A DNA stretch of 48,388 nucleotides, from assembly GCF_001908185.1 (NCBI RefSeq), contig NZ_LGHM01000216.1, positions 1 through 48,388 of the forward strand, read 5' to 3'. Source of the DNA: Bradyrhizobium sp. AS23.2 (lineage in GTDB: Bacteria; Pseudomonadota; Alphaproteobacteria; Rhizobiales; Xanthobacteraceae). The notes beneath the pieces were generated by a model, which ran no database searches, was not told the origin of the DNA, and saw only the letters and a list, made by a program, of their open reading frames with translations. Below, piece by piece: positions 43,054 to 48,388 of this stretch; position 1 is the first letter of the stretch, and every line of letters starts with the position of its first letter. A program made the translations under genes and the position numbers.

Positions 43054-45111
43054 CTACCGCCACATCCCGCGCATCCGCGCGCCGATATCGATCTTCGGGC
43101 CTTGCGCAGCCGTGCGGGGCGCGCCCGCAGCGGCTTTCGGCCAGGCGGTGCGCTCGAACAAATAGACCAGCTGCTCCGGGATGAAGCGGGTGCGCGAGGC
43201 GTAGACGTGGCGGTCGCCCTTGGCGGCTTGGCCGTGGGTGAAGAAGCGCTGCGGCACGACGAGGTGCAGATCGTCCTTGGCGCGCGTCATCGCGACATAG
43301 AGCAGACGGCGCTCCTCCTCGAGCTCGGCGCTGGTGCCGGCTCCGAGATCAGAGGGCATGCAGCCGTCGACGACGTTGAGGACGAACACGGATTTCCACT
43401 CCTGGCCCTTGGCGGAGTGGATGGTGGAGAGGATCAGATAGTCCTCGTCGCGTAGCGGCGGACCGGACTTGTCGCTGGTCGCATCCGGCGGATCGAGCGT
43501 GAGCTCGGTCAGGAATTTTTCGCGCGAGGCATAGCCGCTCGCGATCTGCTCGAGCTGCATCAGGTCGGCGCGGCGCGTTTCGGAATCCTCGTGGATGCGG
43601 TCAAGATGCGGCTCGTACCAGAGCCGCACGCGTTCGAGATCGGCCGGCCATTCCGAATAGCGCAAATTCTGGGTCGTGCGGACGAAGTCGGTCCACTCAG
43701 TGCCGGTGCGCGGCGGCACCGGAAGCTGGCCGAGCGCGTGTAGCGGATCAGTGCTCTCCGCCATCTGGTCGAGCACGCGCTGCGCGGTTGCGGGGCCAAT
43801 GCCCGGCAACAGATGCAGGATGCGGAAGCCCGCGACGCGATCGCGTGGATTCTCGGCAAAGCGCAAGAGTGCCAGCACGTCCTTGACGTGAGCTGCGTCG
43901 AGAAACTTCAGCCCGCCGAACTTGACGAAGGGGATGTTGCGGCGGGTCAGCTCGATCTCCAGCGGTCCCGAATGCGAGGAGGTGCGGAACAGCACCGCCT
44001 GGTGCTTGAGCAATGCGCCTTGCTCGCGATTGGCCAGCACCTGCTCGACAATGTAGCGCGCCTGGTCGGCCTCGTCGTGCACGGTGACGAGCTGCGGCTT
44101 ATGCGGCGAGGTGCGGTCGGTCCAGAGGTTCTTGGTGAAGCGTTCGCGCGCAAGGCCGATGACGCCGTTGGCCGCCGCAAGCACGGCTTGCGTCGATCGG
44201 TAGTTGCGGTCGAGCGTGATCATGTCCGCACGGGGCGAGAAGCTCTGCGGAAATTCCAGGATGTTGCGCACGGTGGCTGCGCGGAAGGAATAGATCGACT
44301 GCGCGTCGTCGCCGACCACGGTGAGGCCGCGGCCATCAGGCTTCAGCGCCAGCAGGATCGAGGATTGCAGGCGGTTGGTGTCCTGATATTCGTCGACCAG
44401 CACGTGATCGAAGCGGCCGCCGATCTCTTCGGCGATCAGCGCATCGCTCATCATCTGCGACCAGTAGAGCAGGAGGTCGTCGTAATCGAGCACGTGCTGG
44501 GCCTGCTTGGCCTCGACATAGGCCGCGAACAGGCCCTTCAGCTCGGCCGCCCAGCCCGCGCACCAGGGATAATGCTGGCCGAGCACCTTCTCGATCTCCA
44601 TCTCGGCATTGACGCAGCGCGAGTAGATCGACAGGCAGGTGCCCTTGGCCGGAAAGCGGCTCTCGGTCTTCGACAACCCGCGCTCGTGCCGGACCAGGTT
44701 CATCAGGTCGGCGGAATCCTCGCGGTCGTGGATGGTGAAGGCGGGATCGACGCCGATCCGCTCCGCATATTCGCGCAGCAGCCGTGCGCCGATGCCGTGG
44801 AACGTGCCGGCCCAGGTGAGCGCGTCGCGCATGATCGCGGCATTGTTTTCGCCGAGCACCTTTCGGGCGATGCGCTCGACCCGGCCGGCCATCTCGGCCG
44901 CCGCGCGGCGGGAAAACGTCATCAGGAGGATGCGACGCGGATCGGCGCCGGCGACGATCAAATGGGCGACGCGATGGGCCAGCGTGTTGGTCTTGCCGGA
45001 GCCGGCGCCGGCGATGACGAGCAGGGGGCCGCCCACAGTCGCGCCATCGGCCACGCCATGCTCGACGGCGCGGCGCTGCTCCGCATTGAGCGTGTCCAGA
45101 TATGTCGCCAC
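43054..45111 (-). CDS. UvrD/Rep-family DNA helicase (superfamily 1)
   Basis: A 685-residue ATP-dependent 3'-5' helicase. Motifs: Q-motif LNAEQRRAVEHG, Walker A VIAGAGSGKTNTLAHRV, motif Ia LLMTFSRRAAAEM, Walker B VLVDEYQDTN, motif III VVGDDAQSIYSFRAA, motif V ILSTIHSAKGQEWKSVFVLN and motif VI EERRLLYVAMTRAKDD. It is shorter than UvrD itself and carries a reduced C-terminal region, fitting the second UvrD-like paralogue common in Rhizobiales. I chose GTG 45111 (VATYLDTLNAEQRR); ATG 45162 adds a stretch without family character. Confidence 0.93.
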   Translation of the reverse strand: MATYLDTLNAEQRRAVEHGVADGATVGGPLLVIAGAGSGKTNTLAHRVAHLIVAGADPRRILLMTFSRRAAAEMAGRVERIARKVLGENNAAIMRDALTWAGTFHGIGARLLREYAERIGVDPAFTIHDREDSADLMNLVRHERGLSKTESRFPAKGTCLSIYSRCVNAEMEIEKVLGQHYPWCAGWAAELKGLFAAYVEAKQAQHVLDYDDLLLYWSQMMSDALIAEEIGGRFDHVLVDEYQDTNRLQSSILLALKPDGRGLTVVGDDAQSIYSFRAATVRNILEFPQSFSPRADMITLDRNYRSTQAVLAAANGVIGLARERFTKNLWTDRTSPHKPQLVTVHDEADQARYIVEQVLANREQGALLKHQAVLFRTSSHSGPLEIELTRRNIPFVKFGGLKFLDAAHVKDVLALLRFAENPRDRVAGFRILHLLPGIGPATAQRVLDQMAESTDPLHALGQLPVPPRTGTEWTDFVRTTQNLRYSEWPADLERVRLWYEPHLDRIHEDSETRRADLMQLEQIASGYASREKFLTELTLDPPDATSDKSGPPLRDEDYLILSTIHSAKGQEWKSVFVLNVVDGCMPSDLGAGTSAELEEERRLLYVAMTRAKDDLHLVVPQRFFTHGQAAKGDRHVYASRTRFIPEQLVYLFERTAWPKAAAGAPRTAAQGPKIDIGARMRGMWR

Positions 45112-45237
45112 GAATCGCCCCGGTGAAAGGGTGAGAGTCGGCGATTTGCCAGCGAATCGCAATGCGGCTGGACGGAGCCGAGTTTAACACCTAGGGAATA
45201 GACGGCCCAAAGTTCCAGCCCGAAAAGCGCACCCGGT

Positions 45238-45828
45238 ATGACCGAGCTCAAGCCCGAACAGTTCGAGATGCGGCGGCTGGAGTCACTCAGCAACACCATT
45301 TTTGGCGTCGCCATGACGCTGCTCGCCTATGACCTGCCCAAGGCTGCAGTCTTCACCAGCGCGCCCGACTGGAGCGATCTCGCCCGGGTCTATTCCGGCA
45401 AGCTCGGCGGTTTTGCGCTCAGCTTCATCATCGCCGGCCTGTTCTGGATCAGCCATCACCGGCGGCTGGCGCGCCAGCCTGTCGGTAGCCGCGGCGTGGT
45501 GATCCTCAATCTGTTCTTCCTGCTCTCGATCGTGCTGCTGCCGGTGACCAACGGCCTCTACACCAATTACGCCATGAGTAGCGCCGTCGCGGTGCTCTAC
45601 GGCCTGCACTTGACTGCGATCGCCGGCCTCAATGCCTGGCTGTGGTGGACGATCCTCGGCGGCTGGCGCCGTGAGACCATGGCCTCGCTGTTTCCGCTGC
45701 TCGTGTTCGTCCCAGGTACGATCGCTGCGGCGTTCGCGCCGCATGTCGCGCCCTTTCTGTGGTTCATAGCCTTCGGTGGGCTCCTGATCCGGCGCTTCAA
45801 TGCCGCACCGGCGGACCAGGATACGTAA
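45238..45828 (+). CDS. TMEM175-family (DUF1211) membrane protein
   Basis: A 196-residue protein with six predicted helices. The first helix reads RRLESLSNTIFGVAMTLLAY, matching the RxxxFSDxxFAIAxTLL signature of TMEM175, a potassium-channel family; the FSD triplet is LSN here. Bacterial members form tetrameric channels with low selectivity. Whether this one conducts potassium cannot be told. It is divergent from the helicase gene. Confidence 0.83.
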   Translation: MTELKPEQFEMRRLESLSNTIFGVAMTLLAYDLPKAAVFTSAPDWSDLARVYSGKLGGFALSFIIAGLFWISHHRRLARQPVGSRGVVILNLFFLLSIVLLPVTNGLYTNYAMSSAVAVLYGLHLTAIAGLNAWLWWTILGGWRRETMASLFPLLVFVPGTIAAAFAPHVAPFLWFIAFGGLLIRRFNAAPADQDT

Positions 45829-45838
45829 AGCGCCCCGA

Positions 45839-46219
45839 TCACCCTGATGTCGCGCCGAACCCATCGGCCGGCAGGAAAAGCTTGATGGGGCGGATTTCGT
45901 AGACCGCGCTCGGATTGGCCTTGCGCAGCTCGCGCGCCGCGGCGATCGCGCCGTCCTCGCTGTCGAACTCCATGATGTAGAAGCCCAGGAGCTGCTCCTT
46001 GGTCTCGGCGAACGGGCCGTCCAGAACCATCCCGGCGCCGGGCCCGCGCAGCGTGCGGGCCTTGCTGGTCTCGTCGAGCCGGGCGGCGGGGCCGAAATGG
46101 CCGTTGGCCCGCAACGGCTCGTGGGCAGCTCTCAGGTTCGTCATGACCGTGGCGTCCGCCTCCGGCGTCCAGGACATGACCTCGTCTTCCACATGATAGG
46201 CCAGGATGGCGTAAAGCAT
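45839..46219 (-). CDS. YCII-related domain protein
   Basis: A 126-residue protein: MLYAILAYHVEDEVMSWTPE start, GPAARLDETSKARTLRGPG middle, and DGPFAETKEQLLGFYIMEF carrying the Phe-Ala-Glu-Thr-Lys-Glu motif of this DGPF/YCII group. Such proteins are ferredoxin-like folds, often beside ECF sigma factors; none is here. ATG 46219 has an AGGTGA site. Function unknown. Confidence 0.87.
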   Translation of the reverse strand: MLYAILAYHVEDEVMSWTPEADATVMTNLRAAHEPLRANGHFGPAARLDETSKARTLRGPGAGMVLDGPFAETKEQLLGFYIMEFDSEDGAIAAARELRKANPSAVYEIRPIKLFLPADGFGATSG

Positions 46220-46421
46220 CGTCACCTCGCTGATTTTACTGCGCACACCCAAAGGACGTATCACCGCGGCCGCCGCCGACAATGGTTGAGCGGAAAATAT
46301 TGCGTGGCCGGCCCAGCGACGAAATCGTCCTGAAACCCGATTGCCGCCTCGAGGGGTGAACGCCGCCCGAAATCGATTCGACTGATGGCCACCAAGAACA
46401 CTGAGCCATTCGGAGGCGGCC

Positions 46422-46601
46422 ATGTCGACCATCAGGATCATCTGCGACGCGCATCGGGCGGGACAATCCGAGCCGGCAGATTTGCACGATCAGAGCGGCC
46501 ATCACCGCTATTACGGCAGCTCGGCCGAGAATGGCGGCGAGCGGATCGTCGAAAGCCGCCGCGGCAAGCAGCCACGTATTCTGAACGTCCGCGGCTTCTA
46601 A
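46422..46601 (+). CDS. Small 59-residue polar protein, function unknown
   Basis: ATG 46422 follows a strong CGGAGGCGGC ribosome site. The chain opens MSTIRIICDAHRAGQSEPAD and ends KQPRILNVRGF. It is polar, with His-His-Arg-Tyr-Tyr in the centre and one Cys. No domain recognised. It is easily missed for its size, but the ribosome site makes it credible. Confidence 0.55.
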   Translation: MSTIRIICDAHRAGQSEPADLHDQSGHHRYYGSSAENGGERIVESRRGKQPRILNVRGF

Positions 46602-46624
46602 AGCCTTCGAACCGACGCGCGACA

Positions 46625-46828
46625 TTGAGCGTCCTGCAAGTTTCGATCGCCGCGATGCCGTTCCTGCTCTCGATGGCGAGCCGGTCCAGCAAGGCGATCG
46701 CCCCGTGCCTGTTCGCGAGCATCTTGACCGTGCTCTTGAGTGACGAGCCGCACCGCGCCGTCATGACCTGGTGCGTCGGCGCGCTGATTGCTGCCGTTGC
46801 CATGCGCGAGCGGCTTCGAGTCATCTGA
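46625..46828 (+). CDS. Possible small membrane protein
   Basis: A 67-residue frame from TTG 46625 (SVLQVSIAAMPFLLSMASRS). It has two hydrophobic stretches (IAPCLFASILTVLL and VMTWCVGALIAAVAM) separated by a charged DEPHR turn, as in a two-helix membrane protein. The start is weak; an ATG 30 bases on is the alternative. Confidence 0.35.
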   Translation: MSVLQVSIAAMPFLLSMASRSSKAIAPCLFASILTVLLSDEPHRAVMTWCVGALIAAVAMRERLRVI

Positions 46829-46860
46829 GCCGGCCCGCTCCTCCCGACCAGAACAAAATC

Positions 46861-46899
46861 CCAAAAGAAAAGGCGCGGCGGGCAGTCGCCCGTCGCGCC
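46861..46899 (-). terminator. Strong terminator of the mini-ORF transcript
   Basis: On the minus strand GGCGCGACGGGC-GACT-GCCCGCCGCGCC is a 12-base-pair hairpin with one mismatch, followed by TTTTCTTTT. Confidence 0.9.
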
Positions 46900-46960
46900 C
46901 AATTTCCTGCTCGCTGGTCCAGGGCCAAGACCGCCCCGACGCCAAGCCTCTGTTCAAAGC

Positions 46961-47005
46961 TTAGCGGGCGATCCCAGCGAGGTGACAGCGCTTGAGATAA
47001 GACAC
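46961..47005 (-). CDS. 14-codon mini-ORF with an extreme Shine-Dalgarno
   Basis: GTG 47005 opens MSYLKRCHLAGIAR followed by TAA. It is basic (three Lys/Arg plus a His) with one Cys. Directly upstream, GAAAGGAGGTGATCC (47007-47021) is complementary to about 15 bases of the 3' end of 16S rRNA, with ideal spacing from GGAGG to GTG. A near-consensus promoter lies just before and a strong terminator 62 bases after, with no other gene inside. It therefore looks like a highly translated peptide gene or a small RNA that binds ribosomes. No leader role is evident, since nothing follows it. Confidence 0.68.
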   Translation of the reverse strand: MSYLKRCHLAGIAR

Positions 47006-47006
47006 T

Positions 47007-47021
47007 GGATCACCTCCTTTC
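47007..47021 (-). promoter_or_regulatory. Extended Shine-Dalgarno complementary to the 16S tail
   Basis: The plus strand reads GGATCACCTCCTTTC, identical to the known 3' end of alphaproteobacterial 16S rRNA. Ordinary ribosome sites in this window pair over 4-7 bases. There is no other rRNA sequence around it, so this is a ribosome site and not an rRNA fragment. Confidence 0.8.
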
Positions 47022-47039
47022 GTTGGTTTCGGGAGCCTC

Positions 47040-47068
47040 AATATAGGCAGCAAGCCTGCCGCTGTTAA
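47040..47068 (-). promoter_or_regulatory. Near-consensus sigma-70 promoter for the mini-ORF
   Basis: On the minus strand TTAACA (47063-47068), a 17-base spacer and TATATT (47040-47045) match the housekeeping consensus in 10 of 12 positions. Start of transcription would be near 47033-47035, giving a short leader and a transcript of about 170 bases. Confidence 0.7.
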
Positions 47069-47178
47069 GGGGAGGCGGGCCGGGCCGAACCGGACCTGTT
47101 GGCAAGCGGGAAAAGCCGCCGAAAGCCACTCCTTGGGCAGTTGAGACCGCCGCCCGGCCGTGTTAGGGAGCCCGTAAC

Positions 47179-47252
47179 GCGGGTGTAGCTCAATGGTAGA
47201 GCAGCAGCCTTCCAAGCTGAATACGAGGGTTCGATTCCCTTCACCCGCTCCA
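47179..47252 (+). tRNA. tRNA-Gly (anticodon TCC)
   Basis: A 74-base tRNA with encoded CCA: GCGGGTGTAGCTCAATGGTA start, loop CTTCCAA with anticodon TCC, T-arm GAGGGTTCGATTCCCTT, acceptor end CACCCGCTCCA. Its 3' end is a common integration target for mobile elements. Confidence 0.96.
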
Positions 47253-47559
47253 GCGATATTTTGCTAACAGAAACAGCCTGTTGCCTCCGCATCGAGCGGG
47301 CTGAGTCGGATTTTTCGGCGATTTTCATACAACCTTCGTACAACAAGCGCCCAGAAACCACGGACCTAACGTCGGGAAGCTCGTAGCTTTCGCGACTAGA
47401 CTGTGAGCAGATTTTCCGGGCCCATCCGGAGAGGCGACGGCAAGACTTGCCCGACTTGCTGAATGTTACTGTGCACCTTCGCGGCCTTGTCTTCGGGATT
47501 TCGTCAGCCGGGCTCCGGCCAGATCCACCGAGGCTCGTACCCCCAAAAACTCAATCCTT

Positions 47560-47641
47560 GCTCGCCGTCCCCAAGCTTGCGTCCTCGAATCCTTTTGTAG
47601 TCCGCAAAAAGAGGCAGGGATTCGAATCCTTCGGCGAGCCA
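47560..47641 (+). other. tRNA-like relic
   Basis: GCTCGCC (47560-47566) and GGCGAGC (47633-47639) form a 7-base acceptor-type stem 82 bases across, ending in CCA. AGGGATTCGAATCCTT in front of it resembles a T-arm. The D-arm and anticodon arm are not convincing, so this is at best a decayed tRNA or an attachment-site fragment. Confidence 0.3.
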
Positions 47642-47728
47642 TTGCCTCATGCTTTGTCCCTTGGTGCTTGGTCCTCACTCGGCATGCCTGCAAGGCGCAC
47701 GTAAGCGGACTTACGTAGTTTCTCACCC

Positions 47729-47818
47729 ATGGGGCGGGATAGTTGGCCGTTTGCAATCTCTCTGGTGTGGTGCGCAGTCGTCGCGGGCACGATCGCGTTC
47801 GTTCTGCTCGCGCACTAA
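47729..47818 (+). CDS. Possible 29-residue membrane peptide
   Basis: The frame reads MGRDSWPFAISLVWCAVVAG then TIAFVLLAH: a charged head and one hydrophobic helix. It lies just after the ACGTAAG inverted repeat. No clear ribosome site. Confidence 0.38.
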   Translation: MGRDSWPFAISLVWCAVVAGTIAFVLLAH

Positions 47819-48179
47819 GATCGCCTCAGTTGGCGGCCTCTTATATCAATGCCAAGCTTGCGAATGTCGCCTCTTGGGCCCAAAGCGGCGGTCCAGGATT
47901 GTCTGCTCTCGCGCCGCTGTTGGGGCTAAGCAGACGCGCACTGCGGTGCGCTCGAGCTGCGACGGTTGGCATCGAGATTGCGATGATGCGTGAAACGCTA
48001 GCGCGAGACCCAGGGAGGGCGAACGCCATAAACGTTCGTATAGGGTACACTACCCTTTAGATGCCTGACGTTTACCGACGTTCAATTGAGCCGCCAATCG
48101 CGATCGTCTTCTATGGAGCATGCGATAGCGCTCCCTCGCGCTATCGCTGCCCACCTTGGGTATGACCTCCCTTGACCTT

Positions 48180-48213
48180 GGCCGCTTGTGGCAACGCAGG
48201 CGGCCTTTCTTTT
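48180..48213 (+). terminator. Rho-independent terminator before the intron
   Basis: GGCCGCTTG and CAGGCGGCC form a 9-base-pair stem (one G-U) with an 8-base loop, followed by TTTCTTTT. It directly abuts the presumed intron start. Confidence 0.85.
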
Positions 48214-48388
48214 GTGCGCCCAGCATGGACGCACTCTTATGGGTGTAAGTCCCATCGTTAGTTGATCACAACGAGCGAAGCGAAGCGCTCCTGCATGAGG
48301 GCGACCGAATGTGGGGAGGAAGCGCGGAGCGAAGCTGCGGGCCGATGAACAAGAACCGGATAGAAGGCGTTGCCGACCAGGGCGAGCG
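48214..48388 (+). mobile_element. Group II intron, 5' part (cut by window end)
   Basis: The sequence begins GTGCGCCCAGCATGGACGCA, fitting the GTGYG 5' boundary of group II introns; GTGCG pairs with CGCAC at 48230-48234. ATGGGTGTAAGTCCCAT (48239-48255) forms the short hairpin typical of domain I in bacterial introns. GGAAGCGCGGAGCGAAGCTG and the AACAAGAACCGGATA segment further on also recall these RNAs. The reverse-transcriptase frame would lie beyond the window. It is placed right after a terminator hairpin, as group IIC introns are, though the 5' sequence looks more like other bacterial classes. Confidence 0.6.

Larger units (their letters stand above)
47253..48213. other. Gene-poor region past tRNA-Gly
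   Basis: About 960 bases with no ordinary gene. It holds a tRNA-like relic (47560-47641), a tiny membrane ORF (47729-47818), several inverted repeats (ACGTAAG-CGGA-CTTACGT at 47699-47716, AGGGTA-CAC-TACCCT at 48042-48056, GCGATAGCG arms at 48122-48147), a weak 34-codon frame at 48061-48165 and a terminator. I see no integrase gene. It may be an old insertion region beside the tRNA. Confidence 0.55.

Noticed and set aside
47007..47021. Fragment of the 16S rRNA 3' end on the plus strand
   Set aside because: Only 15 bases match and no rRNA sequence lies next to it. Read on the other strand it is a correctly spaced ribosome site with promoter, frame and terminator.
47065..47361. Minus-strand frame containing VKGIEPSYSAWKAAALPLSY
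   Set aside because: This is the well-known false protein made by reading antisense through tRNA-Gly. The real features are the tRNA at 47179-47252 and the mini-ORF.
48061..48165. 34-codon frame (MPDVYRRSIEPPIAIVFYGA start) before the terminator
   Set aside because: No ribosome site, and its second half lies across an inverted repeat (48122-48147). The following terminator is the only support.
1..48388. CRISPR array, prophage or transposase gene
   Set aside because: No evenly spaced direct repeats with unique spacers and no recognisable integrase, transposase or phage structural gene. The repeats present are dispersed palindromes.

Overview
The window is GC-rich chromosomal DNA of an alphaproteobacterium, most probably a Bradyrhizobium or close relative in the Nitrobacteraceae. 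Three things suggest this: the protein families present (DUF2336, Hpt and receiver proteins, FolE beside HisI, two-Cys IscU-like scaffold, Omp25/RopB-like porin), the many short palindromic repeats of Bradyrhizobium type between genes, and a putative CtrA-type TTAA-N7-TTAA site. This is inference from sequence character; no database search was run.

Layout. 1-750 is a block of two alternating REP-like families. 846-9181 holds a PAS/GGDEF/EAL protein, a serine hydrolase, a nitroreductase, threonyl-tRNA synthetase (thrS), an MFS exporter and a small secreted protein. 9348-15442 holds an alpha/beta hydrolase, an APC permease split by a one-base insertion, secreted proteins of unknown role, YidD and a ClpP-like periplasmic protein. 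15506-18637 is a metabolic block: IscU-like scaffold, folE, hisI and a lytic-transglycosylase-like protein. 18921-21488 is a signalling group: DUF2336, Hpt and receiver. 21660-27742 holds a DUF2975/XRE pair, a lipoprotein, a frameshifted NAD kinase, an S10 carboxypeptidase, a second serine hydrolase and a TPR protein. 27992-34038 is mostly small envelope proteins, with one chemotaxis receptor. 34138-38426 holds two methyltransferases, a cytochrome c/PQQ beta-propeller dehydrogenase, a broken small gene and a GFA protein. 38444-47252 holds tRNA-Thr, tRNA-Tyr and tRNA-Gly, a GIY-YIG protein, RlmB, a frameshifted LLM flavin oxidoreductase, a UvrD-type helicase, a TMEM175-like protein and a YCII protein.

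The right end differs. At 46861-47068 on the minus strand is a compact transcription unit: near-consensus promoter, a Shine-Dalgarno complementary to about 15 nt of the 16S tail, a 14-codon ORF and a strong terminator, with no other gene inside. I think it is the most interesting element here. Past tRNA-Gly the sequence loses ordinary genes and shows a tRNA-like relic, tiny ORFs and inverted repeats. It ends in what looks like the 5' part of a group II intron, placed directly after a terminator hairpin.

Most of the window is housekeeping and envelope functions in short or single-gene units. Four genes carry single-base indels, two of them in G6/C6 runs and one in the normally essential NAD kinase. 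Sequence error is therefore a serious explanation to test before calling pseudogenes. I found no CRISPR array, transposase gene or rRNA operon.
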